Below, in pieces: positions 7,184 to 15,699 of a stretch of 64,000 nt of DNA. Both the position numbers and the translations under genes were made by a program. How positions within the stretch are numbered: position 1 is the stretch's first letter; each line of letters opens with the position of its first letter. The stretch comes from Streptomyces venezuelae (GTDB taxonomy: Bacteria > Actinomycetota > Actinomycetes > Streptomycetales > Streptomycetaceae). The notes beneath the pieces were generated by a model, which worked only from the letters and a program-made list of their open reading frames with translations, was not told where the DNA came from and searched no databases. The stretch covers positions 3,968,001-4,032,000 of the forward strand of contig NZ_CP029194.1 of the NCBI RefSeq assembly GCF_008642375.1. The letters run 5' to 3'.

Positions 7184-8592
7184 CCGCCTTGACCGACACC
7201 GCCACTGCGGCGGGCCTGGACCCGGCCACCCTGAGCGACCTGCTCCGGATGGCCGGGTCCCCCGGCTTCGACCGCCTCAACGAACAGATCCGCCGCACCG
7301 GCGGCTGCACCGCCCCCATCCGCCTCACCGGCGGCACCAAGACCCTCGACCCCGCCACCAAGACCCTGCTCCACGCCTACAACACCGACGCCGAACCCGG
7401 CGGAGTCCTCCGCGTCGCCTGCGGCAACCGCCGCGCCTCCCGCTGCCCCGCCTGCGCCTGGACCTACGCAGGCGACACCTACCACCTGATCCGCGCCGGA
7501 CTCGTCGGCTCCCCCGACAAGGGCACCCCCGACACCATCCGCGACCACCCCCGCGTCTTCGCCACCCTCACCGCCCCCTCCTTCGGCCCCGTCCACAACC
7601 GCCCCGGCACCCGCCCCTGCCGCTGCGGCACCCACCACCCCGAGGACGCGCACGAACTCGGCACCCCGCTCGACCCGGGAACGTACGAGTACGCGGGTGC
7701 GGTGCTGTGGAACAACCACGCCTCCGAGCTGTGGCGCTACTTCACGATCTACCTCCGCCGAGAGATCGCCGCCCGCGCCGGCCTCACGCAGAAGGCTGCC
7801 CGCGAACAGTCCCGCGTCTCCTTCGGCAAGGTCGCCGAGTACCAGAAGCGTGGGGCCGTCCACTTCCACGCAGTCATCCGCTTCGATGGACCCGACGGCC
7901 CCGACACCGCCCCGCCCGCCTGGGCCACCCTCGACCTGCTCACCGACGCCATCCGGGCCGCCGCCGCCCGCGTCCAAGTCGTCGTCCCCGCCAACCCGCA
8001 GTACGGCATCGACACCGATTGGGTGCTCCAGTGGGGCGAGCAGATCGACGTCCAGCCCATCGGCGCCTTCGGCCAAGGCGAAGAACTCACCGAACAGGCC
8101 GTCGCCGCCTACGTCGCCAAGTACGCCACCAAAGCCGCCGAGACCACCGGCACCGTCGACCACCCCGTCGGCAACAAGGAAGCGCTCGTCCTCCTCGGCG
8201 TCCCCGACCACCCCCGGCGCCTCATGGAAGCTTGCATGGACCTCGACCCGGCCTACCCGGGCCGACGGCTCCGAGCCTGGGCCCACATGCTCGGCTTCCG
8301 CGGCCACTTCTCCACCAAATCCCGCAGCTACTCGACCACCCTCGGCGCCTTACGCCAGGTCCGCGCCGACTACCGCGCCGCTCAACAGCGCACCGCCCTC
8401 GGCCTGCCCGACCCGGACGAACACCCGGAGGCCACCGTCCTCGTCGTCGCCCACTGGACCTACGCGGGCCATGGCTCCACCCCTGGCGAGTCCTGGCTCG
8501 CCGCCAACGTCCGTCGGGACATGCAGCACAACCGCGAAACCGCCCGCGAGATCCGCGCCCAGCTCGAAGCGTCCGCCGAAGAGGAGTGGTGA
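7180..8592 (+). CDS. repSA: RepSA-type rolling-circle replication initiator
   Basis: 470-aa protein. An HUH metal site is visible as HFHAVIRF (H228, H230), and the catalytic tyrosines are likely in YVAKYATK (Y311, Y315). Two Cys-rich stretches precede it (C81, C89, C92 and C147, C149) and may form zinc knuckles. These features match RepSA of pSAM2, which nicks one strand at the double-strand origin and starts rolling-circle replication after excision. The origin is often inside or next to the rep gene, but I could not locate it. Starts at GTG, coupled to the upstream gene; a TTG nine bases later is possible. Followed at 2 bp by xis. Confidence 0.93.
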   Translation: MTALTDTATAAGLDPATLSDLLRMAGSPGFDRLNEQIRRTGGCTAPIRLTGGTKTLDPATKTLLHAYNTDAEPGGVLRVACGNRRASRCPACAWTYAGDTYHLIRAGLVGSPDKGTPDTIRDHPRVFATLTAPSFGPVHNRPGTRPCRCGTHHPEDAHELGTPLDPGTYEYAGAVLWNNHASELWRYFTIYLRREIAARAGLTQKAAREQSRVSFGKVAEYQKRGAVHFHAVIRFDGPDGPDTAPPAWATLDLLTDAIRAAAARVQVVVPANPQYGIDTDWVLQWGEQIDVQPIGAFGQGEELTEQAVAAYVAKYATKAAETTGTVDHPVGNKEALVLLGVPDHPRRLMEACMDLDPAYPGRRLRAWAHMLGFRGHFSTKSRSYSTTLGALRQVRADYRAAQQRTALGLPDPDEHPEATVLVVAHWTYAGHGSTPGESWLAANVRRDMQHNRETAREIRAQLEASAEEEW

Positions 8593-8594
8593 CC

Positions 8595-8798
8595 ATGTCC
8601 GCCCGTCTGCTCACCGTCGACCAGGTCGCCGAACTCCTCGGCACCACCGTCCGCTTCCCTCGGCGGCTGATCGAGGAACGGCGCATCACCTTCGTCAAGG
8701 TCGGCCGTCACGTCCGCATCCCGGAGCCCGCCGTCGAGGCTTTCATCGCGACGCACACCGTGCAGCCTGTCGAGCGTCGCTACGGGAAGGTGGCCTGA
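8595..8798 (+). CDS. xis: excisionase (Xis), MerR/HTH_17-like
   Basis: 67-aa DNA-binding protein with the helix_turn_helix_17 pattern: LLTVDQVAELLGTT, then RLIEERRITFVKVGRHVRIPEPAVEAF. In the family the second-helix Val-Gly-Arg segment contacts DNA at the attachment site and bends it so the integrase runs in the excision direction. ATG at 8595 has AGGAGTGGT upstream, overlapping the end of repSA's coding region. The stop overlaps the integrase ATG by one base (TGATG), so the two proteins are made together. The replacement of a usual Tyr by Phe in the first helices is minor. Confidence 0.92.
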   Translation: MSARLLTVDQVAELLGTTVRFPRRLIEERRITFVKVGRHVRIPEPAVEAFIATHTVQPVERRYGKVA

Positions 8799-9934
8799 TG
8801 GCGAACCGCAAGGGCCAGCGCCGTCGGTTCGGCACCGTGCGGCAGCTCGCGTCCGGCCGCTGGCAGGCTCGCTACCGCGACCCGCTGTCGGGCGAGACCA
8901 AGTCCGCGCCGCACACCTTCGACACCAAGACCGATGCGCTCGTATGGCTGACCGCCATCGAGGCGGAAATCATCCGGGGCACCTACCAGGCCCCCGACGC
9001 CGGCAAGGTTGCCTTCGGGCCGTACGCCGACGACTGGTTGAAGCACCGCAAGCTGGAGGACCGGACCCGGGAGCGGAGCGAGAGCGTGATCCGGCTGCAC
9101 ATCAAGCCGACCTTCGGCGCCGGGACGCTCGCCGCGATCACCACTCCCCGCGTACGAGCCTGGCGGACCGCCCTCCTGGAGGACGGCATCGGCGAGCCGA
9201 CCGTCGTCAAGGCGTACCAACTCCTCCGCGCGATCCTGAACACGGCCGTCGACGACGAGCTGATCCGCCGCAACCCGTGCCGCATCAAGGGCGCCGACCG
9301 CTACGACGTCCCGGAGCGGCCCGTCCTCACCGTGGCCGAGGTGTACGCCGTGGCCGACGCCATCCAGCCGCACCACAGAGTGCTCGTCCTCCTCGCCGCC
9401 TTCACCACGCTCCGCTTCGGCGAGCTGGCCTCGCTCCGCCGCCGGGACCTCGACCTGACCCGCTCCGTGGTCATGGTCCGCCGTGCACAGGCCGAGCTGC
9501 AGAACGGCACGCTCGCCGACAAGGCACCGAAGTCCGCCGCCGGCGTCCGGCCCGTCGCCTTCCCGGCCGAACTCGTCCCCGAGCTCGCTCACCACCTGGA
9601 GCACTTCGCCGGGGCCGGGCAGGACGGCCATCTGTTTCAGGGTCCCCGCGGCGGGCTTCTCCGACGGAGCAACTTCCGGGACGACTGGACCGCCGCCCGT
9701 ACCAAGGCCGGCATCTCCGGGGACGTCCACTTCCACGACCTCCGCCACACCGGGAACACCCTCGCCTCCAGCGCCGGGGCCAGCACGCGCGAGCTCATGA
9801 CGCGGATGGGGCACAGCACGACCCGGGCCGCGCTGATCTACCAGCACATGACGAGCGACCGTGATCAGCACATCGCCGGGAAGCTCGGAGAGATGATCCG
9901 GCAGGCCCGCCAGGAGGGGCCTTCTGGCACGTAG
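8798..9934 (+). CDS. int: tyrosine site-specific recombinase (integrase)
   Basis: 378-aa phage-type integrase. An AP2-like arm-binding region (1-55) and SAM-like core-binding domain (65-165) precede the catalytic domain. The full catalytic set is visible: R206 in TTLRFGEL, H313/R316 in HFHDLRHTG, H339 in MGHS and nucleophile Y348 in ALIYQH. It integrates and, with Xis, excises the element at the tRNA-Thr gene whose 3' end lies about 70 bp downstream. ATG is fused to the xis stop. A strong hairpin terminator follows at 9957. Every key residue is present, so the enzyme should be active. Confidence 0.96.
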   Translation: MANRKGQRRRFGTVRQLASGRWQARYRDPLSGETKSAPHTFDTKTDALVWLTAIEAEIIRGTYQAPDAGKVAFGPYADDWLKHRKLEDRTRERSESVIRLHIKPTFGAGTLAAITTPRVRAWRTALLEDGIGEPTVVKAYQLLRAILNTAVDDELIRRNPCRIKGADRYDVPERPVLTVAEVYAVADAIQPHHRVLVLLAAFTTLRFGELASLRRRDLDLTRSVVMVRRAQAELQNGTLADKAPKSAAGVRPVAFPAELVPELAHHLEHFAGAGQDGHLFQGPRGGLLRRSNFRDDWTAARTKAGISGDVHFHDLRHTGNTLASSAGASTRELMTRMGHSTTRAALIYQHMTSDRDQHIAGKLGEMIRQARQEGPSGT

Positions 9935-9956
9935 GTGGCACGGCCGTGATCATGCG

Positions 9957-9999
9957 AAAGGGCCAGCGCCGGGGAAACATGCCCCTGCGCTGGCCCTTT
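9957..9999. terminator. bidirectional terminator between int and tRNA-Thr
   Basis: Perfect 12-bp inverted repeat AAAGGGCCAGCG / CGCTGGCCCTTT (9957-9968 and 9988-9999), with an inner GGGG/CCCC pairing. It lies between the convergent int and tRNA genes and can end transcription from both. Only short T runs follow each arm. Confidence 0.85.
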
Positions 10000-10005
10000 G
10001 CCTTG

Positions 10006-10079
10006 AGCCCCCTGTCGGGTTCGAACCGACGACCCCCGCTTTACAAGAGCGGTGCTCTGGCCAGCTGAGCTAAGGAGGC
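10006..10079 (-). tRNA. tRNA-Thr (anticodon TGT), AICE attachment gene
   Basis: Full cloverleaf on the minus strand: acceptor stem GCCTCCT with AGGGGGC, D stem GCTC/GAGC, anticodon stem CCGCT/AGCGG with loop CTTGTAA (anticodon TGT, reading ACA), T arm GTCGG-TTCGAAC-CCGAC. The CCA end is not encoded. The 3' end faces the integrase, so the intact tRNA has been kept and its 3' half is probably the attachment core. Confidence 0.95.
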
Positions 10080-10190
10080 AGCCAGTGCAGTGTAACCAAC
10101 CCCGCACGGGCCGCGGCCGGAAATCTCTGGTCCTCCGGAGTGCTGACAGATCGGGCATCGCCAGGTAGCGTCACCTACGGTTCACTCAGG

Positions 10191-10202
10191 TGGACTAGAC
10201 CT
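10191..10202. promoter_or_regulatory. dre-like (DasR) site upstream of msiK
   Basis: TGGACTAGACCT matches 10 of 12 positions of the DasR responsive element core TGGTCTAGACCA, and lies 60 bp before the msiK start. DasR controls amino-sugar uptake in Streptomyces and MsiK energises chitobiose and maltose-type importers, so the location is plausible. The match is imperfect. Confidence 0.4.
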
Positions 10203-10261
10203 CAATCCTTCCTTTACTCGGATCGTCCGGCACGTTCCTGCCGGTGAAGGGACACATCACC

Positions 10262-11359
<1,098 letters not shown>

Positions 11360-11385
11360 CCCGCAGCCGAGGCGCATGCCTTGCT

Positions 11386-11422
11386 GAACGGCCCCGCATC
11401 TCTTGCAGATGCGGGGCCGTTC
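11386..11422 (+). terminator. terminator of msiK
   Basis: Perfect 16-bp stem GAACGGCCCCGCATCT / AGATGCGGGGCCGTTC (11386-11401, 11407-11422) with a 5-nt loop, 27 bp after the msiK stop. One of the strongest hairpins in the window. Confidence 0.9.
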
Positions 11423-11593
11423 GCCTAAGAGGTCCAAGGAGGCGCAAGTCGTGGTTTATCGCGGAAAACCCCGGCATTCAGGGCCCGTCTCCGACCCCCG
11501 CGTCAACACGGAATTCGAAAAGCCGCCTCGAACCATCCCCCGCGAGAGTGACTAAATGTCGCCATATCACTACCGGCCGCTACGCTCGCCTGC

Positions 11594-12004
11594 GTGACGC
11601 ACACTGCCCGCCGAATCGGCCGCTCTCTCGCCCTCGTCCTGCCCGTCGTCCTGGTGCTCTCGGGAACGCTCGCGGTGTCCGCCGTTCCGTGGGCCGGCCA
11701 GGACTCCACCACCCAGCTGACGGCTTCCTCCACGGACGTCTCCGTCCGCGCCAAGTCCCGTGCCCCGCAGGATATTCTCCGCGACCAGCTCCTCGCAGAG
11801 CTTCAGCAGAAGGACCCCGGCACGGCCCTGACGCACCTCCAGCGCGAGGTCGAGAACCGGCCGTCGCTCGCCGACCACTGCATGTCCATCGCCCGCGCCC
11901 TCGGCCGCGCCGCCGTGAAGCACTACGGCCCCTCCCGGGCCCAGTCCTACTCCCGCCCCGTCTGCGACACCGCGTACGCGACCGGCGTCATGCGCGCGAG
12001 CTGA
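11594..12004 (+). CDS. secreted protein of unknown function
   Basis: 136-aa protein with a Sec-type signal: basic start (HTARRIGR), hydrophobic core (residues about 11-29, ALVLPVVLVLSGTLAVSAV) and a probable cleavage near residue 31. The mature part is about 105 residues with two cysteines (about C95 and C123) that could form a disulfide after export. Its C-terminal part (LADHCMSIARALGRAAVKHYG) is helical. I do not recognise a family beyond a conserved actinobacterial secreted protein. GTG start; no clear ribosome site, so the start is tentative. It stands alone between msiK and the pyrophosphorylase-like gene. Confidence 0.65.
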   Translation: MTHTARRIGRSLALVLPVVLVLSGTLAVSAVPWAGQDSTTQLTASSTDVSVRAKSRAPQDILRDQLLAELQQKDPGTALTHLQREVENRPSLADHCMSIARALGRAAVKHYGPSRAQSYSRPVCDTAYATGVMRAS

Positions 12005-12053
12005 GCCGCGAGCTGAACGGCTCGACGCGTGCGGGGCGCCTATCGTTCCCCGT

Positions 12054-12770
12054 ATGCACACCAACCCGACGCAGGCCGTGGTCCTGGCGGGCGGCCAGGG
12101 CTCGCGGCTGCGCCCCTACACCGACGACCGCCCCAAGCCGATGGTCGAGATCCCGGGCACCGGGACCCCGATCATCGGCCATCAGCTGTCCTGGCTCGCC
12201 GCCGAGGGCGTGACCGACGCGGTCGTCTCCTGCGGCCACCTCGCCGAGGTCCTCCAGGAATGGCTGGAAACCGCCGACCTCCCCCTCAAGGTGACGACGG
12301 TCGTCGAGTCCGAGCCCCTGGGCCGCGGTGGCGGTCTCAAGTACGCCGCCACGCACCTGCCCTCGCCGGACCAGCCCTGGTACGCGACCAACGGCGACAT
12401 CTGGACCCGCTTCTCGCTCCGCGAGATGGCCGCCTTCCACGCCGAGCGCGACGCCCTCGCCACCCTCGCCCTGGCCCGCCCCCGCATCCCCTGGGGCGCC
12501 GTCGAGACCGACAACTTCGGGCACATCACCGACTTCGTCGAGTCGCCGCCGTCGCCGTTCCTCATCAACGCCGGCGTGTACGTCTTCTCCGCCGCCTTCA
12601 CCGAGCTCCTCCCGGACCTCGGCGACCACGAGCGGACCACCTTCCCCCGGCTCGCCCGCGAGCGCCGCCTGGCGGGCTTCCCGCTGCCCCACGGGGCGTA
12701 CTGGCGGGCCATCGACACCGCCAAGGACCTCACCGAGGCAGCCAAGGAGCTCGCCGCCCAGAGGGCCTGA
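12054..12770 (+). CDS. NDP-sugar pyrophosphorylase-like nucleotidyltransferase
   Basis: 238-aa protein of the sugar-1-phosphate nucleotidylyltransferase fold. The signature GGQGSRLRPYTDDRPKPM near residues 13-30 binds the nucleotide, and NGDIW (about 110) supplies the metal Asp. The product would be an activated sugar for cell-wall or glycan synthesis, but the sugar cannot be told from sequence. It is shorter than RmlA or GalU (about 290 aa), so it has the core domain only. It begins about 50 bp after the secreted protein gene and ends before a bidirectional terminator. Cytoplasmic. Confidence 0.85.
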   Translation: MHTNPTQAVVLAGGQGSRLRPYTDDRPKPMVEIPGTGTPIIGHQLSWLAAEGVTDAVVSCGHLAEVLQEWLETADLPLKVTTVVESEPLGRGGGLKYAATHLPSPDQPWYATNGDIWTRFSLREMAAFHAERDALATLALARPRIPWGAVETDNFGHITDFVESPPSPFLINAGVYVFSAAFTELLPDLGDHERTTFPRLARERRLAGFPLPHGAYWRAIDTAKDLTEAAKELAAQRA

Positions 12771-12840
12771 GTGGGCTGAGTCGGCCTCAGTCGCCTGAGT
12801 GACTGAGTGACCTGAGAACCCTCGCCCTCGTACGTACGCC

Positions 12841-12874
12841 GAAGGGCGGCGCCGCCTCCGCGGTGCCGCCCTTC
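12841..12874. terminator. bidirectional terminator
   Basis: Stem GAAGGGCGGC / GCCGCCCTTC (12841-12850 and 12865-12874) with additional inner pairing, between two convergent genes (pyrophosphorylase-like on plus, DoxX-like on minus). Confidence 0.8.
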
Positions 12875-12890
12875 GCCGTATGTACTCCGC

Positions 12891-14534
12891 TCAGCCCAGC
12901 AGGCCGCCGATCGGGTTCCTCGCGCCGCCCGACGTCGAGCCGCTCTCCGACGGCGTGCTGCTGCCGCCCGTCGAGCCCGTCGAACCGGTGGAGCCGCCGC
13001 TCGACGTGCCGCCCGTGCTCGTGGGGGTGTCGCTGGTGGTCGGCGGGGGCGCCGGGTCCGACTGCGTGGGCGGGCGGGTCGTCGTGGCCGAGCCCGTGCT
13101 GCCGGTGCCCCGCGTGGCCGTCGGGCGCTGCTCCTGGGTGCGGGTGGCCTCCCGGGTCGTCTCGGTCGGCCGGGTCGCCTCCTCGGTCTCCTCGCGCCCC
13201 GCCGTGGCCTCCGTCGTCTCGGAGGTCGCGGACGGCTCGGGCGCCGTCGTGGTGCTCCTGGAGGGGGCGCGGCGCGTCGGCTCCGTGGGGAGCGGCTGGC
13301 CGGGGAGGTGGTTGATCGGGTCGTCGTTGGGGCCCGGGACGGTGACCATCTCGGTCGAGCGGACCGCGCCGCCGAGGACGGAGCCGATGAGGAGGGTGAG
13401 GCCGACGACGACCGAGGCGAGGAGCGTGCTGCGGCGCGTGACGCGGCGGCGGAGGGCCCAGAGTTCCGCGCGCGGCCCGAGGGTGCGCCAGGCCTCTCCG
13501 GCCAGGCGGCCGTCGAGCGAGTAGACGGGGGCGCCGGCGATGATCAGCGGGGACCAGGCGGCGAGGTAGATGATGTCGGCGGAGTCGTAGACCGGGACGG
13601 TCTTCCAGCTGACGGTCAGGAGGAGCGCGGCGGAGAGCAGGGCGCCGACGACGGCCGCCACCCGCTGCCAGAGGCCGAGGACGGTCAGGACGCCGACGAC
13701 GACCTGGAGGAACGCGACGGTGAGTCCGGCGCCCACGGGGTGCTGGAGGGCGAAGTCGCGGAGCGGTTCGGCGAGGGGCCACGGGTGCAGCGAGTTGAGC
13801 CACTTCACCATGGAGCCCCGCTCGCCGCCGTCGAAGTAGACGGGGTCGCAGAGCTTGCCCATGCCCGCGTAGATGGAGATGAAGCCGAGGAAGACGCGGA
13901 GCGGGAGGAGGACGACACCGAGGTTCATCCGGCGGCCGGGGTAGTACGCGTGCCGGACCGGGTCGTGGGTCTGGCGGCGGCCGTCGCGGCCCTCGTGACC
14001 GGCCCTGGCGTCCCTGCCGTCCGCCGTGTCGTCCCCGTACGGCCCGGGGGTCTCGGGCCGGAGCTCGTACACGTCGTCGTAGGCGCCCTCGGCGCGGCGC
14101 ATCGGCGGCAGGAGCGGGCCGGCTGCCTCGGCGGGCACCACCGGGGTGGGCATGGTGTCGTCGATGCGCGGGATGGCCTGCGTGACGCCCGTGTCGAGCC
14201 CGGCGTGTCCGGCGGTCGCCGGGTCGAGCGTGGAGACGGAGGACTCGCGGACGGCCTGGAGGAGTCCGGTCGCGCCCGGCGCGGACTTCCCCGTCCACAC
14301 GACGGGACGGCGGCGCGGCGCGCCCCCTCCCGCGGCTCCGGCGGCGGCTGCGGCTCCCGCGAAGGCGGCGACGCGCGGGTTCCCGGCGAACGTCGGCGCC
14401 TTGGCCGGCGCGAGCCGCACACGGAAGCTGGCGTGGTTCACGATCACCTGGGCGGGATCGGAGTCCACTTTGACCATGCTCAGCGCGGGCTGATCGTCGA
14501 ACCCCGGCCGGGGCGTTCTGGTGTCCACACTCAT
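12891..14534 (-). CDS. DoxX-like membrane protein with disordered tails
   Basis: 547-aa protein in three parts. Residues 1-195 are a low-complexity cytoplasmic region. Residues about 200-385 carry the DoxX-type four-helix membrane domain, starting NLGVVLLPLRVFLGFISIYAGMGKL, plus an extra helix near 375. The last 150 residues are a Thr/Ser/Pro/Glu-rich tail with Gly-Ser-Thr repeats, probably extracellular. DoxX proteins are linked to redox and membrane-oxidoreductase functions, but no reaction is established here. ATG at 14534. It lies 128 bp downstream of rlmB on the same strand, so co-transcription is possible. Confidence 0.82.
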   Translation of the reverse strand: MSVDTRTPRPGFDDQPALSMVKVDSDPAQVIVNHASFRVRLAPAKAPTFAGNPRVAAFAGAAAAAGAAGGGAPRRRPVVWTGKSAPGATGLLQAVRESSVSTLDPATAGHAGLDTGVTQAIPRIDDTMPTPVVPAEAAGPLLPPMRRAEGAYDDVYELRPETPGPYGDDTADGRDARAGHEGRDGRRQTHDPVRHAYYPGRRMNLGVVLLPLRVFLGFISIYAGMGKLCDPVYFDGGERGSMVKWLNSLHPWPLAEPLRDFALQHPVGAGLTVAFLQVVVGVLTVLGLWQRVAAVVGALLSAALLLTVSWKTVPVYDSADIIYLAAWSPLIIAGAPVYSLDGRLAGEAWRTLGPRAELWALRRRVTRRSTLLASVVVGLTLLIGSVLGGAVRSTEMVTVPGPNDDPINHLPGQPLPTEPTRRAPSRSTTTAPEPSATSETTEATAGREETEEATRPTETTREATRTQEQRPTATRGTGSTGSATTTRPPTQSDPAPPPTTSDTPTSTGGTSSGGSTGSTGSTGGSSTPSESGSTSGGARNPIGGLLG

Positions 14535-14662
14535 CTAACCGAGTGATCTGGGTTTAGGACACTGCCTTGACAGCTCGCAAATGTCCGAGACCCGTCAAGA
14601 TCAACGCCGCGGCCGGGGCCGGGTCGTACGAAGGGGTGCGACGTCGGGCGTCGCGCCCGGTG

Positions 14663-15619
14663 TTACGCCATACGGCGGCGAGCCGCCTCGTACAGCACGA
14701 CACCCGCGGCGACACCGGCGTTGAGCGACTCGGCGCCGCCCGGCATCGGGATGCGGACGAGGAAGTCGCAGGTCTCGCCGACGAGGCGGGACAGGCCCTT
14801 GCCCTCGGAGCCGACGACGATGACGACCGGGCCGGACAGCGCCTCCAGCTCGTGGACCTCGTGGTCGCCGTCGGCGGCGAGGCCGACGACCGTCAGGCCG
14901 GCCTTCTGGTACTGCTCCAGGCAGCGGGTCAGGTTGGTCGCGCGGGCGACCGGGGTGCGGGCGGCGGTACCGGCCGAGGTCTTCCACGCACCGGCCGTCA
15001 TGCCGGCGGCACGGCGCTCGGGGACGACCACACCGTGGCCGCCGAAGGCCGCGACGGAGCGGACGACGGCGCCGAGGTTCCGCGGGTCGGTGATGCCGTC
15101 GAGGGCGACGATCAGCGGGTCCTCGTGGGCGTCGTAGGCCGCCGCGGCGAGGTCCTCGGGGTGCGCGTACTCGTACGGCGGGACCTGGAGGACGAGACCC
15201 TGGTGGTTCAGGTTGTTCGTCATGCGGTCGAGCTCGGGGCGCGGCGCCTCCATGATGTGGATGTTGCCGCGGCCGGTGGCGAGGTTCAGGGCCTCGCGCA
15301 CGCGCTCGTCGTTGTCGATGAACTGCTGCACGTACAGGGTCGTGGCGGGCACGCCGTCACGCAGCGCCTCGAAGACCGGGTTGCGGCCGACGACCATCTC
15401 GGACGTCCCCTTGCCGCCGCGGCGCGCGACGGGCTTGCGCTTGGCCGCCTGCCGGGCCATCGCGTTGGAGACGCGGAACGCCTTGTGGCCCTTGCGGTCC
15501 TCGGCCTTGGGGGTCGGGCCCTTGCCTTCGAGGCCCTTGCGCCGCTGGCCACCGCTGCCGACCGTCGCACCCTTCTTGTTGGACGTGCGACGGTTCCTGC
15601 GCTGGCTGTTCCCGGCCAT
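14663..15619 (-). CDS. rlmB: 23S rRNA (guanosine-2'-O)-methyltransferase RlmB
   Basis: 318-aa SpoU-type methyltransferase. Residues 1-70 are a basic, disordered extension typical of actinobacteria. Residues about 75-150 form the substrate-binding domain (GRNPVFEALRDGVPATTLYV). The C-terminal SPOUT domain has motif 1 DGITDPRNLGAVVRS, motif 2 VVIVVGSEGKGLSRL and motif 3 IPMPGGAESLNAGVA with the SAM-binding trefoil knot. It methylates the G2251-equivalent of 23S rRNA. Lies 80 bp downstream of cysS on the same strand, the usual actinobacterial cysS-rlmB pair. Confidence 0.95.
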   Translation of the reverse strand: MAGNSQRRNRRTSNKKGATVGSGGQRRKGLEGKGPTPKAEDRKGHKAFRVSNAMARQAAKRKPVARRGGKGTSEMVVGRNPVFEALRDGVPATTLYVQQFIDNDERVREALNLATGRGNIHIMEAPRPELDRMTNNLNHQGLVLQVPPYEYAHPEDLAAAAYDAHEDPLIVALDGITDPRNLGAVVRSVAAFGGHGVVVPERRAAGMTAGAWKTSAGTAARTPVARATNLTRCLEQYQKAGLTVVGLAADGDHEVHELEALSGPVVIVVGSEGKGLSRLVGETCDFLVRIPMPGGAESLNAGVAAGVVLYEAARRRMA

Positions 15620-15699
15620 GACTACCTGTTTCCTCTATTGCCTGCGTACACAAGTCTTTAACTGAAGTGTGCCGCCCGGAGCCCCGAGCGGCACGTCTT

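Larger units (their letters stand above)
1..10020. mobile_element. AICE (pSAM2-like integrative conjugative element), right part
   Basis: Contiguous module of int, xis, repSA, small spread genes, an FtsK-like translocase, an SCO3933-family regulator and a GntR repressor, in the order typical of actinomycete integrative and conjugative elements. The integrase gene ends about 70 bp from the 3' end of a tRNA-Thr gene that points toward the element, the usual attachment arrangement. I searched positions 1-1400 for a second copy of the tRNA 3' end and found none, so the left border lies outside the window. The DUF218 and NERD genes are presumed cargo. The exact crossover within the tRNA (about 10006-10050) is inferred. 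Confidence 0.88.

Noticed and set aside
6406..8307. Long minus-strand open frame (633 codons) opposite the GGDEF and repSA genes
   Set aside because: Gly/Ala/Val-rich shadow of high-GC coding DNA; the plus-strand repSA and GGDEF genes have clear motifs.
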